The position numbers and the translations under genes were made by a program. This document shows positions 34,109 to 42,595 of a DNA stretch of 64,000 bases, piece after piece. Position 1 is the stretch's first letter; every line of letters begins with the position of its first letter. The notes beneath the pieces were generated by a model. That model saw nothing but the letters and a program-made list of their open reading frames with translations, was not told where the DNA came from and ran no database searches. This DNA comes from JAAYFT01 sp036562765 (GTDB lineage Bacteria; Bacillota; Clostridia; Tissierellales; Tissierellaceae). The stretch spans positions 62,001 through 126,000 of the forward strand of contig DATCJO010000009.1 in assembly GCA_036562765.1 (NCBI GenBank), written 5' to 3'.

Positions 34109-34693
34109 TTATTTACTAGGATATACTTGAACTTGATTCCCCTTAACACCTAGTACTGTTTTTACAGCTTCATAAAGTTTCTCTTTTACTTCCGGATCTT
34201 CAGCACCTTCTGCCACAACAATAACACCCAATACTTTTGGTTTAATTTCTTTTACAACCAATAGTGATCCATCGCTTCCTCTAGTTACTACTTGTGTAGT
34301 CAAATCTTCCCGTTGAACTTGCCTTGTACCTCCTTCTCCATCATTTTCAACAATATTTTCACTTGATTTAGTAGTATTTGTTGCAGTTACCTTTTCTACG
34401 CTGTTTTCTAATGTAACCATTACATTGACCTTCCCTACTCCATCTAGCTTGCTAAGGATATTTTCTAGTTTTTTTTCTAAATAAGCGCTGTAATCAACTT
34501 CCTCTTCATATGAAATTTGAGTCTTAAATTCGCTTTCTGTGCTGACTGTTGCTTTTCTAGAATCAAGTATATAGTTAGCTATAATTAAAAATATGATGGA
34601 TATTATTAATATTATGAATAAATTGTTTATAAACTTTTTATTATTATTCATGTTTTCTAAATGTTTTTTAATTTTTTCTAATATATCACTCAT
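34109..34693 (-). CDS. spoIIIAG: Stage III sporulation protein AG
   Basis: The 194-residue protein has one membrane segment (about 20-41) and a ring-building domain with KVNVMVTLENSVEKV and the C-terminal VKTVLGVKGNQVQVYPSK. SpoIIIAG forms a large oligomeric ring in the mother-cell membrane of the feeding-tube complex. A glycine/acid insertion (NDGEGGTRQVQRED) fits the beta-triangle segment of the family. The ATG (MSDILEK) after AGGTGG is likelier than a GTG three codons upstream. It overlaps spoIIIAF by 8 bases. Confidence 0.94.
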   Translation of the reverse strand: MSDILEKIKKHLENMNNNKKFINNLFIILIISIIFLIIANYILDSRKATVSTESEFKTQISYEEEVDYSAYLEKKLENILSKLDGVGKVNVMVTLENSVEKVTATNTTKSSENIVENDGEGGTRQVQREDLTTQVVTRGSDGSLLVVKEIKPKVLGVIVVAEGAEDPEVKEKLYEAVKTVLGVKGNQVQVYPSK

Positions 34694-35309
34694 CTCTTCC
34701 ACCTAACCCCTTTTTATAAATTTTTATGTTTATTTTTTCTTTTTCAATGCCATACTTATCGCTTATCAACTCCTTTATATTTTCATTAGTATTATCTTCT
34801 ATAAATTTATCATCTAAATTTTTATTTATTTCAACAGGTTCTATCTTTTCAATTTTAATCTTTCCGTTTTTATTATCTAAGCTTTTTTCTCGAATATATA
34901 TTACTAAATTTTCAACTTCACCATAGTTCTCATTATTCTTCATGATTGAAATATTACTATCTATCAGTTCATATTCGGTTTCTTCATTTATTAAATTTCC
35001 TATATCATTCATAATTTTTTCTGTATAAATTTTCTCTATCTGCTCCTCTTGCTTAGTATAGAAATCTTCAAATTCCATGTTAAATGTATCTGGCTTCATA
35101 TAGTTAAATACAACCTTATCTATATTTAAATCTAGTTTTAAAAGCTTAACAAATGGATTAATAATAGTAAAAATCACAAGAAAACCTATTACTAACCTTA
35201 TATATCTCTTTAGACTACCTTTTGGCATTACCAGTTCTGCAATTGAAATAAGTACGAATAAAATGACCAAGTCTTTTAACCATGAATTAATAAATGAAAC
35301 TACCCCCAT
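34686..35309 (-). CDS. spoIIIAF: Stage III sporulation protein AF
   Basis: SpoIIIAF (207 residues) starts with two membrane segments (about 9-27 and 34-53) and ends in a soluble alpha/beta domain with the ring-building fold. The IRLVIGFLVIFTIINP segment is characteristic. It is part of the mother-cell SpoIIIA complex. It lies between AE and AG in the complete eight-gene operon. Confidence 0.92.
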   Translation of the reverse strand: MGVVSFINSWLKDLVILFVLISIAELVMPKGSLKRYIRLVIGFLVIFTIINPFVKLLKLDLNIDKVVFNYMKPDTFNMEFEDFYTKQEEQIEKIYTEKIMNDIGNLINEETEYELIDSNISIMKNNENYGEVENLVIYIREKSLDNKNGKIKIEKIEPVEINKNLDDKFIEDNTNENIKELISDKYGIEKEKINIKIYKKGLGGRDE

Positions 35310-35317
35310 ATAACCAC

Positions 35318-36475
35318 CTACCTCAGCATGAGTAAGTTATTCCCTGTTTCTACGATTATAGTTATAGTAATAAAAAACATCGTTCCAGCAGATATTAAGC
35401 TTATCAAAACTAATGAAAGTGATTTTCCTACCTGGCTAAAAAATTCAATTAAATTGCTTGATGCAATTGGCTGTATAACTGCTGATATTAATTTATAAAC
35501 AACAAGAACTGCAAAAACTTTCATTATAGGAGTTACACAAATTAATAAAAGAATCATAAGGCCAATAAAACCAATGCCATTTTTTAATATAGCTGAATAA
35601 CTTACTACTGCTTCTACAGCATCTGATAAAAAGCCACCTACTATTGGTATAAATGTGTCTACTGCAAATTTAGCAGTCCTTATGGTTAATCCATCAATTT
35701 TGGAGCCAAAACCATAAATAGTAATTATGCCAATAAATAATGTTAATGCTACTGAAATTACAACAGCAATAACTTGTCTTACTAGTTCTGATAATTTACT
35801 GAATTCCAATCTGTTAGATATGTTTGAAATTATGCTTACTACGAAGGAGAAAAATATTAATGGCAGTATAATATTCTTTATTAAAATGCCTACAAAATTT
35901 ACAATTATAAGTATTAAAGGATGAAATAATATTTTCGTATTTGGACCAGAGGTTGCTGTTAACAAAGTTAATAAAATTGGTAATATGGCTTGCATAAAAT
36001 CAACCATTTTATCTACAGTTGCCCTTGCATAGTTAAGAATCTCATTAAAACTAGTTATTACTAAAATCCCTATTAAACAATACGTAATATAGTTAGCAAG
36101 CTCTGCGACTGATGATTTTTCGAAAGAAGATTGAAGATTTGTTAATATTGACGAAAGAATAGTAATAACTAATATTTTGGCTAGCAGGCTAAAAGATATT
36201 TTCAATTCTTTTAAGAATATATATATTAGGTTTTTACCAATCTCTTGGAAACTAACGGAAATTTTCCCTGTTATCAAATCCTTAAGAAAATTTCGTAGAT
36301 TAATGTTTGGTGAAATTTCATTTTCTTTGAAAGAATCTTGTAAAAAATCTTCCAAATCATTTAAATTTAATAAATCTAATTGTTCATCGATGATAAATAA
36401 TTCACCATTATCACCATAAGCTATTTGTCCAAATAGTATTAAAAAAACAGAGAACATAATAATTAATTTTTCCAT
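35318..36475 (-). CDS. spoIIIAE: Stage III sporulation protein AE
   Basis: SpoIIIAE (385 residues) is the large polytopic component of the SpoIIIA complex. A signal-like N terminus is followed by about 75 soluble residues and then seven or more membrane segments. IPIVGGFLSDAVEAVVSYS and the IQPIASSNLIEFFSQVGKS loop are strongly family-specific. It may act as the transport permease of the channel. It is spaced normally from AD and AF. Confidence 0.94.
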   Translation of the reverse strand: MEKLIIMFSVFLILFGQIAYGDNGELFIIDEQLDLLNLNDLEDFLQDSFKENEISPNINLRNFLKDLITGKISVSFQEIGKNLIYIFLKELKISFSLLAKILVITILSSILTNLQSSFEKSSVAELANYITYCLIGILVITSFNEILNYARATVDKMVDFMQAILPILLTLLTATSGPNTKILFHPLILIIVNFVGILIKNIILPLIFFSFVVSIISNISNRLEFSKLSELVRQVIAVVISVALTLFIGIITIYGFGSKIDGLTIRTAKFAVDTFIPIVGGFLSDAVEAVVSYSAILKNGIGFIGLMILLLICVTPIMKVFAVLVVYKLISAVIQPIASSNLIEFFSQVGKSLSLVLISLISAGTMFFITITIIVETGNNLLMLR

Positions 36476-36485
36476 AATTTCACCT

Positions 36486-36872
36486 TTAGGTAAGTATTTT
36501 TAAAATCATTTCCATCAATGCTAGTAATATAGGTATTGCAAGAAACATAATTAAGACTTTTCCTCCAAGTTCTATTTTCATTGCTATATTTTCTTGTCCG
36601 GAATCCCTTGAAATTTGTGCTCCAAATTCCACAATATATGCCATTCCTATGATTTTTAGTATTGTTGAAAAATAAGTAAACTCGATGTTAATTCTTCGAG
36701 CTAAAGTATTTAATGAATCAATCACAAAGGATAATTCTTCTAAAATCATTAGGAAAATTGCAATGCCAGTTAATAAGCTAATGAACATTGGAAATTCTGG
36801 TCTAATTTCTTTAAGCAATACAATCAAAACTGTAGCTATTATGCCAAGGCTTACTATTTTAATGACATCCAT
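36486..36872 (-). CDS. spoIIIAD: Stage III sporulation protein AD
   Basis: A 128-residue membrane protein with four hydrophobic segments and the conserved IVEFGAQISRDSGQENIAMKIELGGK motif region. It resembles flagellar/type III export components and belongs to the mother-cell channel complex. The ATG follows AGGGGAG. Confidence 0.92.
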   Translation of the reverse strand: MDVIKIVSLGIIATVLIVLLKEIRPEFPMFISLLTGIAIFLMILEELSFVIDSLNTLARRINIEFTYFSTILKIIGMAYIVEFGAQISRDSGQENIAMKIELGGKVLIMFLAIPILLALMEMILKILT

Positions 36873-36887
36873 ATTTGACTCCCCTTG

Positions 36888-37082
36888 CTAAAGCCTAAAA
36901 ATAACTTTCAAGTTTTCAAATAGCTTACTGATTAAACTAACAACCATACTAAATGCCACTATTAGCCCTACAACTGTAACAATAAAAGCATATTCTTCTT
37001 TTCCAAATTTATTTAGAAGAGAATGAATTATCCCCACTAATATTCCTAGACCTGTAATTTTTAGAATTAAATCAATTTCCAT
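36888..37082 (-). CDS. spoIIIAC: Stage III sporulation protein AC
   Basis: The 64-residue protein with two membrane segments matches the usual SpoIIIAC size. IIHSLLNKFGKEEYAFIVTVVGLI is diagnostic across the pair of segments. The ATG (MEIDLILK) six bases after AGGAGG is used; six upstream in-frame codons cover the SD. It overlaps nothing after this correction and ends 15 bases before AD. Confidence 0.93.
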   Translation of the reverse strand: MEIDLILKITGLGILVGIIHSLLNKFGKEEYAFIVTVVGLIVAFSMVVSLISKLFENLKVIFRL

Positions 37083-37092
37083 GATAATCCTC

Positions 37093-37617
37093 CTATACAA
37101 GTAAAATTATTAATCCTATTCCAGCTAATACTCCTAAATTTCTATATAATTTCTCATTTTTGTTTTTCTCTATTTTTGCATCTTCAATTTGTGCTTCTAT
37201 TTGATTTAAGACAATTTTAAAAACCTTACTCTGATCATGCCTATCAGATGAACCCAACACTCTACCTAATGAAAGCATAATCTCTACATCTTCCTTTTTT
37301 AAGTTCATTTTTCCATATAGTTCATCTTCTATTTCAAGAAAACTCTCAAAGACGAAACTTCTTTTTTTTTCTAATAAATCATCTTTAATTTTTTCAAATA
37401 TATATGACACTCTAGGATTTCCTTTTTTATATACATTTGATAAAGCAGTTGGCAATGGAGTAGCACCATACACAATTTCTGTTTCTAAAATTTTAATACA
37501 CTGCTCCAAAGACACTAAATTTTCATACCTTAGTGTAAATCTTTGCCCATAGCAATACCCTAAAATTGCACAGGTGATAAATATTATTGCTAATGATAAT
37601 GTTTTAAGAATGAGCAT
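37093..37617 (-). CDS. spoIIIAB: Stage III sporulation protein AB
   Basis: SpoIIIAB (174 residues) has an N-terminal membrane segment (5-24), a helical cytoplasmic body with LEQCIKILETEIVYGATPLPTAL and LGSSDRHDQ, and a C-terminal membrane segment (about 158-173). It resembles GspF-like platform proteins in fold predictions and likely couples the AA ATPase to the channel. It starts one base after the AA stop. Confidence 0.93.
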   Translation of the reverse strand: MLILKTLSLAIIFITCAILGYCYGQRFTLRYENLVSLEQCIKILETEIVYGATPLPTALSNVYKKGNPRVSYIFEKIKDDLLEKKRSFVFESFLEIEDELYGKMNLKKEDVEIMLSLGRVLGSSDRHDQSKVFKIVLNQIEAQIEDAKIEKNKNEKLYRNLGVLAGIGLIILLV

Positions 37618-37618
37618 T

Positions 37619-38593
37619 TTAAGCCCCCTTCTTTAAATAGATAGGGTTGTAATTTCTATCAGCTAATGCTTTAACTGTTCCTACACCATTTGATCTATCT
37701 AAAACTATATATCTTTCAAAAACCTTCTCTTCAAATATTCCTTTCATGCTTTGCTTTTCTCTTATTTCTTGAATACTGCTGCCATGAATGGTTGCAATTA
37801 ACTTGATTCCAGCCCTCAGTGCCTCATGTATAGCTTCAACATCTTTTTTCCCGCCTATTTCATCAACTGCAATAATTTCCGGAGATAAAGACCTAATAGC
37901 CATGATAATGCCATCTGATTTTAGACATCCATCTAATACATCTGTTCTAATACCAATATCTTTTTGTGGAATTCCATTATACATACCAGCTAGCTCAGAT
38001 CTTTCATCTATTATGCTGACTTTAAAACCTTTATAAAAACTTGAACCATTACTTAAATTTCTAACTATATCTCTTAATAGAGTTGTCTTCCCACATTGAG
38101 GAGGTGAAATAATCAATGTATTATAAAAATACCTTTTGTCATTTATTAAGTAGGGCATTAAAAAATTTGAGATCCCAATCTTTTCTCTTGCAATCCTAAT
38201 ATTTAATGAAGAGATATTCTTTATATTTTCAATACCATTTTGACCATAAACCACTTTCCCACCAATTCCTATTCTGTGGCCACCTGCTATTGTAATGTAA
38301 CCATTTTTTATTTCTTCCAAATATGCGTAAGGTGAATAATTGCTTATTAATTGAAAAGTTGATTCTATATGTTTTTCATTTACTATCACTGCTTTAGATA
38401 TATCTTCAGTTATTTCTCCATTCCTAGATACAAAATAATCATTTCCTTCATAATAAATCATCAATGGCATTCCTCTTTTTAATCTGATTTCTTCTATTTT
38501 CCCTTTTATATGAAATGGGATTTTTAATAGTGTATCTCTTAGTACTTCATTTAAGTTTTCTACTAAAGAATTGTATATTTTTATCTCTTTCAT
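37619..38593 (-). CDS. spoIIIAA: Stage III sporulation protein AA (ATPase)
   Basis: SpoIIIAA (324 residues) is the secretion-type ATPase of the operon, related to VirB11/GspE. Walker A is SPPQCGKTTLLRD, Walker B region IIAVDEIGGKKDVEAI, and LIATIHGSS is the following His-box. The ATG used lies 11 bases from AAAGGAGG, a long gap. A mini-ORF of three codons (ATG TTG GGA TGA) begins nearer the SD and ends over the AA start. The operon has a good sigma-E-type promoter just upstream. Confidence 0.94.
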   Translation of the reverse strand: MKEIKIYNSLVENLNEVLRDTLLKIPFHIKGKIEEIRLKRGMPLMIYYEGNDYFVSRNGEITEDISKAVIVNEKHIESTFQLISNYSPYAYLEEIKNGYITIAGGHRIGIGGKVVYGQNGIENIKNISSLNIRIAREKIGISNFLMPYLINDKRYFYNTLIISPPQCGKTTLLRDIVRNLSNGSSFYKGFKVSIIDERSELAGMYNGIPQKDIGIRTDVLDGCLKSDGIIMAIRSLSPEIIAVDEIGGKKDVEAIHEALRAGIKLIATIHGSSIQEIREKQSMKGIFEEKVFERYIVLDRSNGVGTVKALADRNYNPIYLKKGA

Positions 38594-38618
38594 CCCAACA
38601 TGTCCCTCCTTTGTAATA

Positions 38619-38646
38619 ATTCTATGATTAAGTAGCTTTTATATTC
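38619..38646 (-). promoter_or_regulatory. Putative sigma-E promoter of the spoIIIA operon
   Basis: CATAGAAT (38619-38626) matches the sigma-E -10 CATACAnT at 7 of 8 positions. GAATATA (38640-38646) resembles the -35 kmATATT, with 13 bases between. spoIIIA is a sigma-E operon in Bacillus. Confidence 0.65.
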
Positions 38647-38647
38647 C

Positions 38648-38693
38648 AAAAAAAATAAGAGATTCTAAAGTTTGACTTTAGAATCTCTTATTT
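38648..38693 (-). terminator. Intrinsic terminator after the CD1247-type gene
   Basis: A 19-bp perfect inverted repeat (38653-38671 / 38675-38693) has a three-base loop and is followed on the minus strand by T residues. It separates efp and the acidic protein gene from spoIIIA. Confidence 0.93.
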
Positions 38694-38707
38694 ATCATAA
38701 TATTTAA

Positions 38708-39088
38708 TTATTCTGTTGGCTCCTTCATTATTTCATCATCTTCATATTCATCATCACAATATTCGCAGTCTTCATCGTCACAATAATCATCGAAATCAAA
38801 ATCATCTTCGTCATCATATTCGTCATATTCATCATAATCATCGTAGTCATCATATTCATCGTCAGAATCATAAATTTCATCTTCTACATCAGCTAAATCT
38901 TCATCGATGAAGTTTACATATTCTTCTAATTCCATTTGATTTTCAATTGTTTCTTCCAATACATCTGCAAAATCTTCTAAAACTCTTACGATCTCCAATA
39001 GTAACTTTCCTTCTTTTGAACTTTCTTGGATGCCAAGACCATCAGCTAATCCCCTTAGATAGGAAACGCGTTCTTTTAAAAAATCCAT
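38708..39088 (-). CDS. CD1247-type protein with acidic Asp/Tyr-rich tail
   Basis: A 126-residue cytosolic protein of unknown function. The first 58 residues form a helical domain (FLKERVSYLRGLADGLGI, then ALEDFADVLEE-like segments), matching the domain named after Clostridioides CD1247. The last 67 residues contain 41 Asp/Glu with regularly spaced Tyr, and three Cys at 103, 108 and 111 that could bind metal. The same gene is often found between efp and spoIIIAA in Clostridia. The DNA of the tail is repetitive, which gives a spurious His-rich reading on the other strand. Confidence 0.8.
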   Translation of the reverse strand: MDFLKERVSYLRGLADGLGIQESSKEGKLLLEIVRVLEDFADVLEETIENQMELEEYVNFIDEDLADVEDEIYDSDDEYDDYDDYDEYDEYDDEDDFDFDDYCDDEDCEYCDDEYEDDEIMKEPTE

Positions 39089-39126
39089 GATTTTCCCTCC
39101 TAAAATAATACTATTAAAATTATACC

Positions 39127-39684
39127 CTATTTTCTAGATAAATACTCGCCAGTTCTTGTATCTATTTTTATTATGTCTCCAACATTTACAAATAAAGGTA
39201 CATTTATTGTTGCTCCTGTTTCTACAGTAGCTGGTTTTGTTGCGCCTGTTGCTGTGTCTCCTTTAACTCCTGGCTCAGTATGAATAACCTTTAATTCAAC
39301 AAAGTTTGGTGGCAATACTTCAAATGGTTTTCCTTTATAAAATCTTACTGTTGCAAAATCGTTTTCTTTTATATAAAGCATAGCTTCTTCTACAGCTTCC
39401 CTATCTAAAGGCAATTGTTCATAGGTCTCAGTATCCATGAAGTAATAAAGTTGACCATCATTGTATAAGTATTGCATTTCCTTAGTTTCAATATGTGCCT
39501 TTTCAAACTTGTCAGTTGGACTAAAAGTAACATCTTTAATCGCACCGGACATCACAGATTTAATTTTAGCTCTAACAAAAGCAGCTCCTTTTCCGGGCTT
39601 AACATGTTGAAAATCTATTACTTGATATACATCTCCATCCATTTCAAAAGTTACGCCTTTTTTAAAATCACCTGCTGTAATCAT
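39127..39684 (-). CDS. efp: Translation elongation factor P
   Basis: EF-P (185 residues) rescues ribosomes stalled at polyproline. The three-domain family is clear from ITAGDFKKGVTFEMDGDVY, the loop KPGKGAAFVRAK with modified-site Lys32, and the C-terminal GDIIKIDTRTGEYLSR. It retains Lys rather than Arg at the tip, so Bacillus-type lysine modification or no modification is expected. It lies between aroQ and the CD1247-type gene; papA/pepP, usual before efp in Bacillus, is missing. Confidence 0.96.
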   Translation of the reverse strand: MITAGDFKKGVTFEMDGDVYQVIDFQHVKPGKGAAFVRAKIKSVMSGAIKDVTFSPTDKFEKAHIETKEMQYLYNDGQLYYFMDTETYEQLPLDREAVEEAMLYIKENDFATVRFYKGKPFEVLPPNFVELKVIHTEPGVKGDTATGATKPATVETGATINVPLFVNVGDIIKIDTRTGEYLSRK

Positions 39685-39704
39685 CTTTTAACCTCCTATA
39701 TTTC

Positions 39705-40142
39705 TTAATCTTGATTCAATAATTTTAGAGCTTCCATAGCTATTAAATAGCTATATATACCTAATCCAGTAATTTGTCCAAGGCATACGGGTGCAATAAC
39801 CGATTTAGCCCTAAACTCTTCTCTTCTATAAATATTGGATAAATGTACTTCTATAACTGGTATATCAAGAACTTCTATGGCATCCCTGATTGCTATGCTA
39901 TAATGTGTAAAAGCAGCAGGATTAATTATGATACCATCAATATTTGAATCCATTGAAGATTGAATTTTTTCTACTATTTCACCTTCAAAATTTGATTGAA
40001 AAATTTCAACTTCTATATCTAATTCCCTAGCTTTTGCCATAATAAGCCCATTTATTTCATCTAAAGATTTCCCACCATATATAGAAGGTTCTCTTTTTTC
40101 CAAGATATTTAAATTAGGCCCATGAATAATAAGCACCTTCAT
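39705..40142 (-). CDS. aroQ: Type II 3-dehydroquinate dehydratase
   Basis: The 145-residue dodecameric type II enzyme removes water from 3-dehydroquinate in the shikimate pathway. Motifs are IIHGPNLNILEKREPSIYGG (catalytic Tyr in IYGG), INPAAFTHYSIAIRDAI (catalytic His) and EVHLSNIYRREEFR. It follows aroK by 49 bases and precedes efp. Confidence 0.96.
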   Translation of the reverse strand: MKVLIIHGPNLNILEKREPSIYGGKSLDEINGLIMAKARELDIEVEIFQSNFEGEIVEKIQSSMDSNIDGIIINPAAFTHYSIAIRDAIEVLDIPVIEVHLSNIYRREEFRAKSVIAPVCLGQITGLGIYSYLIAMEALKLLNQD

Positions 40143-40191
40143 AATTCATCCTCTGCTTTCTACAATATTATATCAGTATACAATATTTGCC

Positions 40192-40710
40192 TCAAGAGTT
40201 AATTATATCATATAACTTCAAAATCTCATAGGTTATGTTGTCAATAGATTTATCATCTACATAAACTACATAATCTGCAGCATTGTAATATAAGTCTTTT
40301 CTGGCATTATACATATTTTCTACTTTTTTATAAATATCATTTCCTTTTATTAAAGGTCTTACAATTTCTGAATTTTTCAAATTCTTCACTATATTTTCTA
40401 TGGATGATTCAAGTAAAATCAGTATTCCCTTTTCTTTTAATTTGATTACATTATTCTTTTTTAATATTATTCCACCACCAGTTGATATAATTAAATTTTC
40501 TTTTTTGCCAATTTCATCTACAATTATTGATTCAATATTTCTAAAATATTCTTCTCCATATTTTTCAAAAATTTCATCTATAGACATCTTAAGTCTTTTC
40601 TCTATTAAATTATCTGTATCCACAAATTCTCGCTTAAGCATCTTGGAAAGTTGTTTACCAATAGTTGTCTTACCTGTTCCGCTCATGCCAATTAAGACTA
40701 TGTTTTTCAA
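40192..40710 (-). CDS. aroK: Shikimate kinase
   Basis: AroK (about 172 residues) phosphorylates shikimate at the 3-OH. It shows Walker A GMSGTGKTTIGKQL, the shikimate-binding DTDNLIE, FRNIES and STGGGI, and the lid Arg region VRPLIKG. The start is probably TTG (LKNIVLIGM) six bases after AGGTG; a GTG three codons earlier overlaps the SD and the ComFB-type stop. It is the first aro gene after the pilus locus. Confidence 0.92.
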   Translation of the reverse strand: MKNIVLIGMSGTGKTTIGKQLSKMLKREFVDTDNLIEKRLKMSIDEIFEKYGEEYFRNIESIIVDEIGKKENLIISTGGGIILKKNNVIKLKEKGILILLESSIENIVKNLKNSEIVRPLIKGNDIYKKVENMYNARKDLYYNAADYVVYVDDKSIDNITYEILKLYDIINS

Positions 40711-40715
40711 ATTTA

Positions 40716-40985
40716 TCACCTATTATGTCTAGGATTATTTTTTACAATTTCAATTGCTTTTGTAATTTCAGTTATTATATCTGTATTAAATTGTGGATTT
40801 AAACTATTTGTTTTGGAAAAAACATATCCCTTTTCAGTAACAACATATTTAGGTTTTAAATGATTTAATACAATAGCAGCAATATCCAGTTTACATTGTT
40901 CGCATTTGCAAACATCATCCATTTCTTCTAATACTTTATCTACTAATAACTTAACTTCATCTTCCATTATATTATGAAGTAACAT
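40716..40985 (-). CDS. ComFB domain protein (late competence ComFB family)
   Basis: The 89-residue protein consists of one ComFB domain: VDKVLEEMDDVCKCEQCKLDIAA with a CxCxxC cysteine cluster, LNHLKPKYVVTEKGYVFSK, and a C-terminal helix. ComFB proteins have recently been described as receptors for cyclic di-AMP/di-GMP, including one that acts on pilus-dependent behaviour in cyanobacteria. It follows the minor pilin genes and precedes aroK, so a regulatory role for the pilus is plausible. The ATG follows AAGGGGGGG. Confidence 0.8.
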   Translation of the reverse strand: MLLHNIMEDEVKLLVDKVLEEMDDVCKCEQCKLDIAAIVLNHLKPKYVVTEKGYVFSKTNSLNPQFNTDIITEITKAIEIVKNNPRHNR

Positions 40986-41007
40986 TTATATTCCCCCCCT
41001 TTTTTTC

Positions 41008-42015
41008 TTAATTACTCTTAATTAACAATATTTTTGGCTCTATAAATCCTGGTAGATATACCCCAAATTTATAGATATTGTCTATATTATAAATTGCATT
41101 AATATTCTCTTCTGATAAATCATTGTTACTTATCACTAACCCATTTATTGACGGTTTTTCTTCAGACATAACTATTATGTCTCCATCCTTTAAGATAAGG
41201 ATACCATTAAAATTTAATTTATTAAATACAACAATATTTCCTTCTACTATTAGAAGTCCATTTAACTCTATAATCTTATTTAAATCTTCTTCATTGCCTA
41301 TTATAAGTTCAGTGGTATTATTTCCAGATTTACTTAAGAATAAAATCATATTATCTTTGTCAATATACTCAACATATGGCTCTGACATATTCTCCCTAAA
41401 AGCAAATAAATATGAATTATGTTTATTTTTATCTAAATAGTATCTATCAAAACTAGAGAACTGACCTATATAAATATTTTCATGTATATTATCCATGTAC
41501 TTATCTTTTTCATTAAATATCGTATCTAAAAGTTTATAATATGTATCTAATGAATCCCTTGCTTTAGATGGGCTCAAAATTGGAATACCTAATTCAAAAT
41601 AATCATTTATTAAATTTCCAATAGAAATCAAGCTAGTTTTTATCCCTTTATAATTTGCTTCAGATTTTAATTCAAATTTCATTCTTCCTTTTTCTCTAAC
41701 TAAAGAAAGTTTTAATTTCGTAGGGGTCTCATGTTTATCTAAATCAACGTTATCTAATAATATTTCTTTTGAATTAACTTTGCTCCCTCTAAGTACATCA
41801 GCTACAAATGGATAAAATTCCTTATTAAAATATTTATCGTACAAAACCATAAAAATCTTTCCTTCTGCTATATAGAAAGATTGTGTATTGTTGATTGTAT
41901 TTAATGAAATGTGGTTTCCCATATCAGTAATATGAATTAAAGAATATATCATTATCATGAGGATAAACATGATTATTAAAATATAAACTGAAATATATCC
42001 ACATCGTTTCTTCAT
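41008..42015 (-). CDS. PilX/GspK-like minor pilin without Glu5
   Basis: A protein of about 335 residues with an N-terminal KKRCG^YISVY processing site followed by a long hydrophobic helix (about 10-30), then NTQSFYIAEGKIFMVLYD, which resembles the PilX_N segment. Glu at +5 of mature pilins is replaced by Tyr, as is typical of GspK/tip pilins. The remaining 270 residues are a large unassigned domain (beta-rich, ending with a polymer-like ILKDGDI / VEGNIVVFN repeat stretch). It is last of the four minor pilins. No good SD is visible; translation may be coupled. Confidence 0.7.
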   Translation of the reverse strand: MKKRCGYISVYILIIMFILMIMIYSLIHITDMGNHISLNTINNTQSFYIAEGKIFMVLYDKYFNKEFYPFVADVLRGSKVNSKEILLDNVDLDKHETPTKLKLSLVREKGRMKFELKSEANYKGIKTSLISIGNLINDYFELGIPILSPSKARDSLDTYYKLLDTIFNEKDKYMDNIHENIYIGQFSSFDRYYLDKNKHNSYLFAFRENMSEPYVEYIDKDNMILFLSKSGNNTTELIIGNEEDLNKIIELNGLLIVEGNIVVFNKLNFNGILILKDGDIIVMSEEKPSINGLVISNNDLSEENINAIYNIDNIYKFGVYLPGFIEPKILLIKSN

Positions 42016-42031
42016 GGCAATCACAATTTAT

Positions 42032-42595
42032 TTAATTTTCTATTGGACACCTTATATAGAAATTTGTTCTAAAATTTAATACTTGTCCATCACTTAATAA
42101 AAAAAGAAAATCCAAATAAATCATTTTATTTTCAACATCTAATCCTGTATTCCCAAAACTGTATATAGATTCACATATTTCGTTATGACCCTCTAGCTGA
42201 GTATATATTGGATATGAATTCTCCTTTGCAAGTCCAGAGATCCTAACTAACTTGTCACCTTTTTTGTAATAAGTTGTATATCTATTTAATATTTCATTTT
42301 CTTTATTCACTACAACAAAACCTACATTTTCCTTATAAGCTTCGTTTAAACCTTCAATTTTATTAGATGATAAAATCTTATCTGCTGATTTAACCTCATC
42401 TTTGATATACTCTATTGCATACCTGCCATTTAATATTAATTCATCTATCTCGTTGCCTAAAAGATAAGCATGTTTTGAAAAATATAAGATATTAACTAAA
42501 GATAATACAATAATTGAAGAAATGCCAAAAGCCAATAATAATTCTAATATAGTAAATCCCTTATTTTTTAGGAATGTAGGCTTTAAGTTCAACAT
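42032..42595 (-). CDS. PilW-like minor pilin (prepilin)
   Basis: The protein of about 187 residues has a class III signal KNKG^FTILE with Glu5 and a hydrophobic helix LLLAFGISSIIVLSLVNILYF. A PilW-like globular part follows (LNGRYAIEYIKDEVKSADKI). The start codon (MLNLKPTF) lies inside the upstream pilin gene, overlapping by 35 bases. It probably forms part of the minor-pilin initiation complex. Confidence 0.83.
   Translation of the reverse strand: MLNLKPTFLKNKGFTILELLLAFGISSIIVLSLVNILYFSKHAYLLGNEIDELILNGRYAIEYIKDEVKSADKILSSNKIEGLNEAYKENVGFVVVNKENEILNRYTTYYKKGDKLVRISGLAKENSYPIYTQLEGHNEICESIYSFGNTGLDVENKMIYLDFLFLLSDGQVLNFRTNFYIRCPIEN

Noticed and set aside
38716..38910. A His-rich plus-strand reading frame opposite the CD1247-type gene.
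   Set aside because: It is the antisense of GAY/GAR-rich acidic codons, has no SD, and the minus-strand gene has normal signals and known homologues.
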